Made by a program: the position numbers and the translations under genes. A stretch of 13,711 nt of DNA from an uncultured Oscillospiraceae bacterium (GTDB lineage: Bacteria > Bacillota > Clostridia > Oscillospirales > Ruminococcaceae), in the NCBI GenBank assembly GCA_900543295.1, contig UQQY01000047.1, forward strand, positions 1 to 13,711, read 5' to 3'. The first letter of the stretch is position 1, and each line of letters begins with the position of its first letter. Under the pieces are notes generated by a model. That model did no database searches and was not told where the DNA came from. It was given only the letters and a program-made list of their open reading frames with translations. Positions 1-7,291 of the stretch are shown here, piece after piece.

Positions 1-14
1 AGTTCCGCAGGAGC

Positions 15-40
15 CGAACATGCCGTTCCCGGCATGTTCG
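15..40. repeat. Perfect GC-rich inverted repeat
   Basis: Two 11-base arms (15-25 and 30-40, CGAACATGCCG and its reverse complement) flank a TTCC loop. It lies beyond the 3' end of the kor operon and has no T-run on either side. It could be a secondary terminator or mRNA 3'-end structure of a high-GC genome, or a protein-binding palindrome. The rest of 41-112 shows only a 12-base palindrome (GCGAGCGCTCGC, 93-104) and no gene I can support. Confidence 0.5.
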
Positions 41-97
41 CGCGACCTCAGGACTGTTTGAGCACGGCGCAGTGCCCTGCCCGCCCCGGGCCGCGAG

Positions 98-156
98 CGC
101 TCGCATGTCGAAAGCCCGGGATGAGCGCGTGTGCGCTCCTCCCGGGCTCGCGAGCG
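98..156 (-). terminator. GC-rich stem-loop after korC, probable operon terminator
   Basis: A 9-base outer stem (113-121 with 140-148, AGCCCGGGA/TCCCGGGCT) and a 6-base inner stem (123-128 with 133-138) close on a GTGT loop, with one mismatch between them. A further 7-base pairing (98-104 with 150-156) can form outside. On the minus strand it begins about 25-60 bases after the korC stop and is followed by only a short TTT. It would act as a terminator or 3'-end stabiliser. The lack of a long T-run fits the high-GC character of this end of the window. Confidence 0.6.
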
Positions 157-172
157 TTTCCCTGTTGAACTC

Positions 173-709
173 CTAGGCGTTCATGCCGATTTCGAGCGCC
201 TGCTTGTTCTTCTCGATCATAGCGGCCTTGCGGGGCGGGACGCACTTGTCGATAGCGGCGAAGAGCGTCTCCTTGTCGCAGAAGCCCACTTCAGCGAAGA
301 GCTTGCCGACGCAGATGATGTTCGCCAGGCCCTTCAGGCCCGCCTCTTCTGCCATCTGGGTGGCAGGAATGCAGCACAGCTTCACGCCTTCAATCTCGGC
401 CGTGTTCGGCACGAGCGTGGCATCCGCCACGATCACGCCGCCCGGAACCACCGCGTTGCAGAATTTGTCGAACGAAGGCTGGTTCATGACGATGAGCTCG
501 CTTGGCGCGGTCACTAGCGGGCTGCCGATCGGCTCGTCGGAAAGGACGACACTGCAGTTCGCCGTACCGCCGCGCATCTCAGGACCATAGGAGGGCAGCC
601 ACGACAGCTCGCGGTTTTCGATCAGGCCCGCAGTCGCGATGACCTTGCCGGCGAACAGGACGCCCTGGCCGCCGAAGCCGGCAAGCAGGATGTTGTGAGT
701 CGCGCCCAT
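173..709 (-). CDS. korC: 2-oxoacid:ferredoxin oxidoreductase, gamma subunit (KorC/VorC-like)
   Basis: This 178-residue protein is the gamma subunit of a CoA-acylating 2-oxoacid:ferredoxin oxidoreductase, the cytoplasmic enzyme that oxidatively decarboxylates a 2-oxoacid to acyl-CoA while reducing ferredoxin. The family's N-terminal glycine motif GFGGQG is at residues 11-16 and the signature SYGPEMRGGTANC at 40-52. The length is normal for a separate gamma subunit. The ATG shares one base with the korB stop (TAATG), and a GAAGGGGG stretch in the korB tail serves as ribosome binding site, so translation is coupled. Codon use is very GC-rich, unlike genes right of 2115. Substrate (2-oxoglutarate or branched-chain 2-oxoacid) cannot be decided from the gamma subunit. 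Confidence 0.93.
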   Translation of the reverse strand: MGATHNILLAGFGGQGVLFAGKVIATAGLIENRELSWLPSYGPEMRGGTANCSVVLSDEPIGSPLVTAPSELIVMNQPSFDKFCNAVVPGGVIVADATLVPNTAEIEGVKLCCIPATQMAEEAGLKGLANIICVGKLFAEVGFCDKETLFAAIDKCVPPRKAAMIEKNKQALEIGMNA

Positions 710-1536
710 TATTTGCCCCCTTCCGTCACGATCGGGCAGTCGCCCGCGCGCTCGATGGCCGCCTCGGCAACGCTCTCATGGCCTTCCGCCAGAACGTCGC
801 GGAACACGCCGAGCGGGTAGTACGGCAGCATGTTGGTGCGCATCCACTCGAACGCCTCCTGCGGCGCGAGACCCCAGTTCGTGGGGCACGTGGAGACGAC
901 CTCGATGATGGAATAGCCCACGCCGTCCATCTGGTACTGGAACGCCTTCTTGATGGCGCGCTTCGCGGCGCGCACGTTCTTCGGCGTGTCCACCGTAACG
1001 CGCTGGGCCAGCGCCACGCCGTCCAGCGTGGAGAGCAGCTCGCACACGCGGATGGGGTAGCCCGCCGTGGAGACGTCGCGCCCGTACGGGGAGGTCTGCG
1101 TCACCTGGTTCGGCAGGCTGGTCGGCGCCATCTGGCCACCGGTCATGCCGTAGATGGCGTTGTTGATGAAAATGACGGTGATGTTCTCGCCGCGCGTGGC
1201 CGCATGCACCGTTTCTGCCATGCCGATGCTCGCCAGGTCGCCGTCGCCCTGGTAGGCGAAAACGACGTTGTCCGGGTTGGCGCGCTTGCAGCCCGTCGCG
1301 ACCGCCGGAGCGCGACCGTGCGCAGCCTCGATCATGTCGCAGCCGAAGAAGTCATAGGCCATGACGGCGCACCCGACCGGCGCGACGCCGACGGTCTTCC
1401 CTTCGATGCCCAGCTCGTCCAAAACCTCGGCGACCGTGCGCACGACGATGCCGTGCGGGCAGCCGGGGCAGTAGTTCGTGTTCACGGGCAGCAGCGCATG
1501 CGGGCGCTGATAGATGATCTTGCGGTCCTCTGCCAT
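709..1536 (-). CDS. korB: 2-oxoacid:ferredoxin oxidoreductase, beta subunit (KorB), TPP-binding
   Basis: This 275-residue subunit carries the thiamine pyrophosphate site of the complex. Visible motifs are CPGCPHG at 23-29 (paired cysteines), a GDGD box at 97-100 that starts the TPP/Mg-binding stretch, and NNAIYGMTGGQ at 125-135, which completes it and is typical of the beta subunits. Length is normal and no key residue is missing. The ATG lies three bases after the korA stop, with GGGAGGGGAG in the end of korA as ribosome binding site. In the first 54 codons I counted five ending in A or T (about 91% G/C at third positions), against about 62% in the first 65 codons of korA. The gene therefore belongs to the high-GC part of the window. 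VorA-type substrate use is an alternative. Confidence 0.94.
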   Translation of the reverse strand: MAEDRKIIYQRPHALLPVNTNYCPGCPHGIVVRTVAEVLDELGIEGKTVGVAPVGCAVMAYDFFGCDMIEAAHGRAPAVATGCKRANPDNVVFAYQGDGDLASIGMAETVHAATRGENITVIFINNAIYGMTGGQMAPTSLPNQVTQTSPYGRDVSTAGYPIRVCELLSTLDGVALAQRVTVDTPKNVRAAKRAIKKAFQYQMDGVGYSIIEVVSTCPTNWGLAPQEAFEWMRTNMLPYYPLGVFRDVLAEGHESVAEAAIERAGDCPIVTEGGK

Positions 1537-1539
1537 GGC

Positions 1540-2616
1540 TTACTCCCCTCCCTTCGCGCTCAGCTCAGCGTTCATCTCTTCGATCTTCGCCAGCACTTCG
1601 GCAGGCGTCGGGATGACGCCGCCCGTGCGGCCGTAGAATTCGACCGGCGTGCGGCCGTTGACGACCAGGCGCACGTCGTCGACCATCTGGCCCATGTTCA
1701 TTTCCACGGACAGGTAGGCCTTCGCCGTGCCCACCGTGGCCTCAATGGCGTCCTTCGGGAAAGGCCACAGCGTGATAGGCCTGATCAGGCCCGCCTTGAT
1801 GCCCTTCTCGCGCGCATGGACCACCGCACTGCGGGCAATGCGCGAAGAGGCGCCGAACGCCACGAGCACGATGTCGGCATCCTCGGTCATCACGCATTCG
1901 GCACGCTGCTCGTCGCGCTTGATGACCTCGTAGCGCTCGAAGCGCTCGATGTTCAGGCGCTCCAGTTCGTCCGCCGTCAGGTACAGCGAGTTCACGACGT
2001 TATGCGGGCGCTGGCCCTTATGGCCGGTGACCGCCCACGGCTTCTCCGGCAGGCTGTCGCGGCGCTCGGGGAGAACGACCGGCTCCATCATCTGGCCGAG
2101 CATGCCGTCCGCTAAAATGAGCGCGGGCATACGGTATTTTTCCGCAAGATCGAACGCCGTGCCCATCAGATCGACAATTTCCTGCACTGTGGCCGGCGCG
2201 AAAACGAGAAGCTGAAAATCACCGTGTCCTAACGCCTTTGTCGCCTGCCAATAGTCGGACTGCGACGGCTGAATGCCGCCAAGTCCTGGTCCGCCGCGCA
2301 TGACGTTTAAAATGACGCACGGCAGGTCGGAGCCGGCTATGTAGGAAACGCCTTCGCTTTTTAAGCTGATGCCCGGCGAAGAGGAGGATGTCATGGCGCG
2401 GACGCCGCATGACGAAGCACCCAAAACCATATTGATTGCCGCAATTTCAGATTCCGCCTGTAAAAAGGTGCCGCCGATTTTCGGAAGCACTTTTGACATA
2501 TAGGCGCTGACCTCCGTCTGCGGCGTGATCGGATAGCCGAAGAAATGGATACAGCCGTTGCGGATTGCAGCCTCTGCAATCGCCTCGTTGCCCTTCATTA
2601 AAAATTTCTGTCCCAT
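1540..2616 (-). CDS. korA: 2-oxoacid:ferredoxin oxidoreductase, alpha subunit (KorA/VorB), mosaic composition
   Basis: The alpha subunit (358 residues) holds the pyrimidine domain of the TPP enzyme. Family signatures are YPITPQTE at 28-35, a serine-rich TSSSSPG at 76-82, GGPGLGG at 108-114 and LADGMLGQMMEPV at 168-180. The ATG at 2616 is chosen because AAAGGAGA sits about eight bases upstream and the protein then begins MGQKFLMKGNEA, as in the family; a 27-codon upstream extension has no such support and overlaps korD. Order is korD-korA-korB-korC, 17 bases after korD. Clostridial proteins of this type are often annotated VorB (3-methyl-2-oxobutanoate), so the substrate is open. The striking feature is a switch in codon use near residue 168-178 while the frame and motifs stay intact. 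Confidence 0.94.
   Translation of the reverse strand: MGQKFLMKGNEAIAEAAIRNGCIHFFGYPITPQTEVSAYMSKVLPKIGGTFLQAESEIAAINMVLGASSCGVRAMTSSSSPGISLKSEGVSYIAGSDLPCVILNVMRGGPGLGGIQPSQSDYWQATKALGHGDFQLLVFAPATVQEIVDLMGTAFDLAEKYRMPALILADGMLGQMMEPVVLPERRDSLPEKPWAVTGHKGQRPHNVVNSLYLTADELERLNIERFERYEVIKRDEQRAECVMTEDADIVLVAFGASSRIARSAVVHAREKGIKAGLIRPITLWPFPKDAIEATVGTAKAYLSVEMNMGQMVDDVRLVVNGRTPVEFYGRTGGVIPTPAEVLAKIEEMNAELSAKGGE
2075..2115. other. Composition and codon-use breakpoint inside korA
   Basis: On the korA coding strand, codons up to 168 include many A/T-ending ones (25 of the first 65 end in A or T). From about codon 178 on, nearly all end in G or C (about four exceptions in some 60 codons). GC of the 60-base block 2041-2100 is 70%, against 55% for 2101-2160, 52% for 2401-2460 and 42% for 2581-2640. 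The switch coincides with the most conserved motif, LADGMLGQMMEP. This is what a homologous-recombination crossover or an assembly join at a shared sequence would look like; the sequence alone does not separate the two. Confidence 0.65.
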
Positions 2617-2633
2617 AGTATGTTCTCCTTTGT

Positions 2634-2840
2634 TCAGTCTTCGATCGTGATGACGCAGTCGGGGCACATTGTCGCGCACATTGCACAGCGGATACATGCG
2701 TCCTCGTCCGTCAGGGTAACCGGGTTATAGCCTTTGCGGTTTAACCGTGCCGTATCGATTTTTAAAAGCTTCTTCGGACATGCGTTTGCACAAAGCGAGC
2801 AGCCCTTGCATCTTTCAAAATCAATGATGAGTTTTCCCAT
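2634..2840 (-). CDS. korD: 2x[4Fe-4S] ferredoxin subunit of 2-oxoacid oxidoreductase (KorD/VorD-like)
   Basis: This 68-residue ferredoxin carries two classical four-iron cluster motifs, CKGCSLCANACPK near residues 11-23 and CIRCAMCATMCP near 48-59. Each has CxxCxxCxxxCP spacing. It is the electron-transfer (delta) subunit of the adjacent oxidoreductase, passing electrons from the TPP site to free ferredoxin in the cytoplasm. The start at 2840 is set by a strong AAAGGAGG eight bases upstream and by the typical MGKLIIDFERCKGC opening; an upstream extension to 2921 would overlap the preceding NTPase gene and has no such site. It follows the NTPase by 68 bases and precedes korA by 17. Composition is of the moderate-GC type found to the right, so it lies on the right side of the korA breakpoint. 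Confidence 0.93.
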   Translation of the reverse strand: MGKLIIDFERCKGCSLCANACPKKLLKIDTARLNRKGYNPVTLTDEDACIRCAMCATMCPDCVITIED

Positions 2841-2908
2841 TGCTGTTTCCTCCTTTGATTGGATTCTATTTGTTTTCCGGATAAGCGGAAGTTCATTGCG
2901 GCGGCGGT

Positions 2909-3577
2909 TTACTCCTCCCACGGCGCTTTTACAAAGCGGCGCACAGGGAAGAAATCCGGCGGCAGTTCTTCTGTGGCGCAGAAATCCGGCACGCAGGTGA
3001 AGCGGATCGGAAGACCGGTCAGAAAAGAAACCTTGTCTGCAAAGCCGGCAGAATGCCGGATCAGCTCCATGCTGGTGTCTGCACCGAGGTTTGTATTATT
3101 GACAAGCCCAGTAGCGGAAAGCCGTGCAGCCTGTTCGATTTCTTTCAGCATAGCGGCTGCCGCTTCCGGCGTTTTGGTAAGATAGCGGCTTTCATTTATC
3201 ACATAAAGCAGCTCATAGCCCGCGTTTTTGATTCGCTGCGCATAACGGCCGAGCGCGATTGCCCCTGCGTCGTCTCCGCCCACGTCCAGCAGGACAAGAC
3301 CGCCGTTTTGCGATATTGCCGCGTCCACGGAAGCGGGCAGGACGGGGATATCAAGGTTTGTGTTAGCATATTCCGGCGTGATAACACGGATTCCGTGCTC
3401 GCAGAGAAGCGCAGAAAAATCCGCAGTTCTAAAATAGGGATTGACAATATCCAGATCGACAACGGTAACCGGAATGCCGTCTTTTGCAGCGGCCATTGCC
3501 AGATTGACGGAAAAATTGGTTTTGCCGCTTCCGTAATGCCCAGTTACAGCAATCACATGCGGAAATGAAGTTTTCAA
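2909..3577 (-). CDS. P-loop NTPase of the MinD/CobQ-like (SIMIBI) class, first gene of kor operon
   Basis: The 222-residue protein has a Walker A motif GHYGSGKT at 13-20, a switch-like VVDLDIVNPYFRT at 39-51 and a hydrophobic strand ending in DVGGDD at 98-103. These fit the SIMIBI/MinD-CobQ class of ATPases or GTPases. It has no membrane segment and is likely cytoplasmic. The start is TTG at 3577: no in-frame ATG or GTG lies nearby upstream, and AAGGCGGTGA precedes it at normal spacing. It heads the kor operon, 68 bases before korD and about 67 bases from the predicted transcription start. From memory, proteins of this kind are often found beside these oxidoreductases in Clostridia. A role in cluster or enzyme maturation or in regulation is inference only. 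It could also be annotated generically as an ATP-binding protein. Confidence 0.85.
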   Translation of the reverse strand: MKTSFPHVIAVTGHYGSGKTNFSVNLAMAAAKDGIPVTVVDLDIVNPYFRTADFSALLCEHGIRVITPEYANTNLDIPVLPASVDAAISQNGGLVLLDVGGDDAGAIALGRYAQRIKNAGYELLYVINESRYLTKTPEAAAAMLKEIEQAARLSATGLVNNTNLGADTSMELIRHSAGFADKVSFLTGLPIRFTCVPDFCATEELPPDFFPVRRFVKAPWEE

Positions 3578-3650
3578 TCTCTCACCGCCTTTGTTTATAG
3601 AAGAAATGATAGAAATTGGGGCGTTCCTGTTTTGTCAGGGCAATATCTTT

Positions 3651-3659
3651 ATTATAGCA
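3651..3659 (-). promoter_or_regulatory. Extended -10 promoter of the NTPase-kor operon
   Basis: Read on the minus strand the site is TGCTATAAT, a perfect -10 with the TG extension one base upstream. No good -35 is seen at the expected distance (TACAAC or similar), which the extended -10 can compensate. Predicted transcription would start near 3644, giving a leader of about 67 bases before the TTG start. Confidence 0.6.
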
Positions 3660-3748
3660 CAACAGCGTAAAAAGTTGTAGCAGAAATGAAAATAAAGCAA
3701 GAGTATATCGTATCACTGCTGTCAAATCTTCTTTTTATGACTTTATAA

Positions 3749-3777
3749 TTGATTTCCGATATAAATCATGGTATATT
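3749..3777 (+). promoter_or_regulatory. Sigma-A-type promoter for the GT-C-like membrane protein gene
   Basis: TTGATT (3749-3754) and TATATT (3772-3777) are separated by 17 bases, matching 4/6 and 5/6 of the consensus boxes. The leader would be about 120 bases. Confidence 0.55.
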
Positions 3778-3903
3778 ATCATGAGAAAGCAAAATATTTT
3801 GTAATTTAAATTTTTTGAAACAATACATGGGAAAAGCTGAATGAAGTGAGCCGGATTTCAAGGGTGAAATTGATAAAAAAACCGCGTTTGAGGAGAAGCG
3901 AAA

Positions 3904-5784
3904 ATGATTTTAGTATGGATTTTGGTTGCAGTCTCTTCGGGAAGTGTTTTTTGCTCTTCCTTCTTTAAAAAAAGGTGGGAGGAGGCCGTCCCAGCAACTG
4001 TTTTTTCAATGATACTCGTTTTATATACCTTCGCGCTGCTTGACATTTTAAAAGCTGGCGTTGCAGTGCTTACGGTAATGATAGCGGGCTTGTATATCGC
4101 TGCGGCAATTAAAATAATACGCGATCATTCCTATCGCGCGTTTATCCGCAATACATTTACGCCGGCCCTTTTTGTCTTTATCCTGCTGTTTCTGGCGTGT
4201 TTTTGGGCGACGAAAGGGATGGTGGCGCACTATTGGGATGAGTTCTCACACTGGGCGGATACCGTGAAGGCAATATACAGCTCCGATATGCTGGGAACAA
4301 AATTATTTAATCACTCACGTTTTATGAATTATCCCCCGGCCGTGTCGCTTTTGCAGTACTTTTTCCTGCAATTTAAAGGGGAGTACTGTGAATGGCTTTT
4401 CTATTTTGTTCAAAAAGTTTTTGCAATGGCTCTTTTGCTTCCGTTTCTGCATAAGATGAAAAAATACAATTTTGCAAATATTATTTTGGTGGCGGTATCG
4501 TTTTTCTGCTCCTTAACCGTGTTCGTCAGCGAATTCTATTTTTCACTTTATATTGATATTATTTTGGGTATTACGCTTGGCTTTCTGATAGGATATATCT
4601 TTTTAATAGGAATAGAAAACAGATTATCCTTTGGAACAGTATGTCTTGGTATTATGGTGATACCTCTGCTAAAGGATGCGGGCAAGCTGTTTGGTATCTG
4701 CATCACCATTTCCTGCATTGTGATTCTGCTTCTTGAGCTGTTGAAAACAAGACCGGTCTGTATGTGCAATGCGAAGCGTTTTTCGATACGCTGCGGAATC
4801 CTAATGGGCAGTATCATTTATCCGCTGTTATCCTGGAGCATAAAGCTATGTATAGACGGGTCAGTTATTCGATTTGATAAAAAGTTTGATTTAGTCAATT
4901 TCCTTTTGGTCTTATTGGGAAAAGATACAGGATATCGCCGAAAGGTTATGACAACGTTTCTACAATCCTTCTTTTCAACCAGATTCAGCTTCGGTTTGTT
5001 TTCTATATCAAACTTTTTTATGCTGGTAATATTTTTGATTGCTTTCATTCTTGTTTTAAGATGCTATTGGAAGAATCGGAAATCGACGTCTCAGATTGTG
5101 ATGATGTGTACGGTTGCGGCAACCTTCTTTATCTATACATTTGGAGTTTTAATGTCCTATATGTACAAATTCACAGAAATAGAGGCGCTGAGGCTTGCAT
5201 CTTTCCAGCGGTACATGAGCATTATTTGGTCAGGCGCTTTCTTCTTTTTGTTTGTCTGCATCATAGATCTCATGATGAAAGCGGAAAGACGGCGGTTTGT
5301 ATTTCAAGCTGTTCTTCTGACGTCCGTGCTCTTTTCTTCTCCGAATGCATTGGGAAACGTTGTGTCTCGGAACGAAGTGGTAGTTTCACTTCAGGACAGA
5401 AGCCAATATACAGAGCTGGTTGATTTGGTACAGCGCAATCAGGACGACGATAAAGTCGAGACGTTATTTTTGCTTTCACAGGGAAGCAATGGTTCCGATT
5501 ATTGGCGCCTGCGGTATCTGCTCAGGCCGGACTATATGAGCAACAGCTTCGAATGGAGCCTGGGGAAAAATCCGTACTCGGATGACGACATTTATACAAG
5601 AGATATTTCAGTAGAGGAGTGGATGGATGAGCTTTGCGAGACCTATGATTTTGTCGTTATCAGCAATGTGGACGAGCAGTTTATTTCAACTTATGGCGAT
5701 GCGTTTGCGGATCCGTCCTCTATTGCAAATCAGACCGTGTACCGCATCGATAAGGAAGCGCGTTTGTTGATTCAAGTGCATTGA
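3904..5784 (+). CDS. Multi-pass membrane protein, GT-C glycosyltransferase-like
   Basis: This 626-residue protein has roughly a dozen hydrophobic helices (for example 1-21, 28-49, 51-72, 85-105, 163-183, 213-236, 262-281) and a soluble C-terminal part from about residue 480. After the fourth helix an outer loop carries WDEFSHW (111-117), followed by YPPAVSLLQYF (143-153) and KDAGK (257-261). An acidic pair in an early loop of a polytopic protein is the hallmark of GT-C, lipid-phospho-sugar-dependent glycosyltransferases, so an envelope-glycan role is inferred. ATG 3904 has GGAGAAG upstream. GC is very low (about 30-32% in 4501-4620), well below flanking genes, suggesting acquisition, though membrane proteins are biased this way. 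It is a lone gene with its own promoter and terminator. O-antigen-ligase- or flippase-like function is the alternative. Confidence 0.7.
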   Translation: MILVWILVAVSSGSVFCSSFFKKRWEEAVPATVFSMILVLYTFALLDILKAGVAVLTVMIAGLYIAAAIKIIRDHSYRAFIRNTFTPALFVFILLFLACFWATKGMVAHYWDEFSHWADTVKAIYSSDMLGTKLFNHSRFMNYPPAVSLLQYFFLQFKGEYCEWLFYFVQKVFAMALLLPFLHKMKKYNFANIILVAVSFFCSLTVFVSEFYFSLYIDIILGITLGFLIGYIFLIGIENRLSFGTVCLGIMVIPLLKDAGKLFGICITISCIVILLLELLKTRPVCMCNAKRFSIRCGILMGSIIYPLLSWSIKLCIDGSVIRFDKKFDLVNFLLVLLGKDTGYRRKVMTTFLQSFFSTRFSFGLFSISNFFMLVIFLIAFILVLRCYWKNRKSTSQIVMMCTVAATFFIYTFGVLMSYMYKFTEIEALRLASFQRYMSIIWSGAFFFLFVCIIDLMMKAERRRFVFQAVLLTSVLFSSPNALGNVVSRNEVVVSLQDRSQYTELVDLVQRNQDDDKVETLFLLSQGSNGSDYWRLRYLLRPDYMSNSFEWSLGKNPYSDDDIYTRDISVEEWMDELCETYDFVVISNVDEQFISTYGDAFADPSSIANQTVYRIDKEARLLIQVH

Positions 5785-5825
5785 TGCAAAAGAACAGTAC
5801 CATTCTCTTGTCTTTGACATAAAAG

Positions 5826-5855
5826 GGCTCTGCACATTTTGAAGTGTGCAGAGCC
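5826..5855. terminator. Bidirectional terminator between convergent genes
   Basis: An 11-base perfect stem (GGCTCTGCACA, 5826-5836, with 5845-5855) has an 8-base loop. TTTT follows on the plus strand, and AAAA at 5821-5824 supplies a T-run on the minus strand. It lies between the GT-C-like gene and citrate synthase and can serve both. Confidence 0.88.
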
Positions 5856-5880
5856 TTTTAACGAAAGCGTTTAACGGGAT

Positions 5881-7254
5881 TTACCGTAAATCCATCGGAA
5901 CGTAGGGGCGGCGCTCCTGCACGTTTTTATACGCAGGACGGATGATTTTTCCGGCATTCACCAATTCCTCAATGCGGTGCGCGCTCCAGCCGGCAATACG
6001 TGCGATTGCGAAGATCGGCGTAAACAATTCAGTCGGCAGTCCAAGCATGTTATAAACAAAACCGGAATAAAAGTCGACGTTTGCACTGACGCCCTTATAG
6101 ATGCGCCGCTCCGCCGCGATAACCTCAGGTGCAAGACGCTCCACAGCGGAATAAAGTCCAAATTCCCTGTCCATGCCTTTTTCTTCGGCAAGCTGTTTGA
6201 CAAACCCTTTAAATACATTAGCGCGCGGGTCGGAGAGCGAATAGACCGCATGCCCCATACCGTAAATCAGGCCGGTATGATCGAATGCTTCTTTGCGGAG
6301 GAGGCGGCGCAAATAATCACGGATCGCGCCCTCGTCGCTCCAATCGGAGAGCGAGTTCTTCATGTCGTCAAACATCTGCACAACCTTAATATTCGCGCCG
6401 CCGTGCTTTGGCCCTTTCAGCGAGCCGATTGCCGCCGCGATAACGGAGTAGGTGTCGGATCCGGAAGAAGAAACTACGTGCGTTGTGAAGGTCGAGTTAT
6501 TGCCGCCGCCGTGCTCTGCATGCAAAACAAGCGCCAGATCCAGAATCCGCGCTTCAAGCTCGGTGTACTGGCTGTCCGGACGGAGAATATGCAGAATGTT
6601 TTCTGAGGTAGACAGCTCAGGAACAGGGCTGTGAATGTACAGACTGTTGCCGTCGTGATAATGGCTGTATGCCTGATAGCCGTAAACGCTGAGCATCGGA
6701 AACAGTGCGATGAGCTGTAAGCACTGGCGCAGTACATTCGGAATACTGATGTCGTCGGCTGATTCATCATAGGAATAGAGCGTCAATACGCTTCTTGCGA
6801 GCGTATTCATCATATCGCGGCTTGGCGCTTTCATGATGATGTCGCGCACAAAGCTTGTCGGAAGAGAACGATACCGCGCAAGCAGCGAGTTGAATTCTGC
6901 GAGCTGCTGTTTGTCCGGAAGATCACCGAACAAAAGCAGAAACGCCGTCTCTTCAAATCCGAAACGTTTATCCTTTAAGAATCCGGCTACCAGTGCCTCC
7001 ACGTCGTAGCCGCGGTAAAAAAGTTTTCCTTCACAGGAGACCTTTTTGCCATCCACCAATTTACTCGATTGAATTTCTGAAATTTCGGTAAGACCGGTCA
7101 GAACACCGTTCCCGTTTATATCGCGCAGACCGCGGTTTACCTGGTATTGCGTATAAAGCGCAGGGCAGATCTCCCCATTTTCCGTACAAAGTTTGGAAAG
7201 CTCATAAATTTCAGGAGTGATCTCCGAGAATCGAGTATCGTTGTTGTTTGTCAT
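5881..7254 (-). CDS. gltA: Citrate synthase
   Basis: The 457-residue enzyme condenses oxaloacetate and acetyl-CoA to citrate in the cytoplasm. The catalytic triad of the family is present: the second histidine of HAEHGGGN (H248), the histidine of GMGHAVY (H335) and the aspartate of VDFYSG (D394). The conserved GPKHGGAN is at 281-288. An N-terminal extension of about 60 residues before the core and the overall length match the citrate/methylcitrate synthase-like proteins of Clostridia. ATG 7254 follows AAAGGGAG about ten bases upstream. It is monocistronic, with its own extended -10 promoter and a shared terminator. With the kor enzyme it could supply or use 2-oxoglutarate in an incomplete TCA cycle (inference). 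A 2-methylcitrate synthase activity cannot be excluded. Confidence 0.95.
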   Translation of the reverse strand: MTNNNDTRFSEITPEIYELSKLCTENGEICPALYTQYQVNRGLRDINGNGVLTGLTEISEIQSSKLVDGKKVSCEGKLFYRGYDVEALVAGFLKDKRFGFEETAFLLLFGDLPDKQQLAEFNSLLARYRSLPTSFVRDIIMKAPSRDMMNTLARSVLTLYSYDESADDISIPNVLRQCLQLIALFPMLSVYGYQAYSHYHDGNSLYIHSPVPELSTSENILHILRPDSQYTELEARILDLALVLHAEHGGGNNSTFTTHVVSSSGSDTYSVIAAAIGSLKGPKHGGANIKVVQMFDDMKNSLSDWSDEGAIRDYLRRLLRKEAFDHTGLIYGMGHAVYSLSDPRANVFKGFVKQLAEEKGMDREFGLYSAVERLAPEVIAAERRIYKGVSANVDFYSGFVYNMLGLPTELFTPIFAIARIAGWSAHRIEELVNAGKIIRPAYKNVQERRPYVPMDLR

Positions 7255-7291
7255 GTCTGATTCGCTCCCTTTATATATTTATTTCCAACAC

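Larger units (their letters stand above)
3578..3903. other. Divergent intergenic region between kor operon and GT-C-like gene
   Basis: This 326-base AT-rich stretch holds the minus-strand kor promoter on the left and a plus-strand promoter on the right, so the two transcripts diverge from about 3644 and 3784. I see no gene, RNA or clear repeat in it beyond those sites and the ribosome binding site GGAGAAG ahead of 3904. Confidence 0.6.

Noticed and set aside
778..2115. A 445-codon plus-strand open frame
   Set aside because: It lies wholly opposite korB and korA, is Arg/His/Ala-rich as expected from a high-GC antisense frame, has no ribosome binding site and no recognisable motif.
2617..2697. 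N-terminal extension of KorA by 27 codons
   Set aside because: It overlaps korD, has no ribosome binding site, and the family begins at MGQKFLMKGNEA, where AAAGGAGA is correctly spaced.
2841..2921. N-terminal extension of the ferredoxin by 27 codons
   Set aside because: It reads through the AAAGGAGG site and into the NTPase gene; the ferredoxin family begins at MGKLIIDFERCKGC.
3053..3568. A 171-codon plus-strand frame opposite the NTPase
   Set aside because: The minus strand has Walker A and the other NTPase motifs with codon use like its neighbours; the plus frame has no motif and no ribosome binding site.
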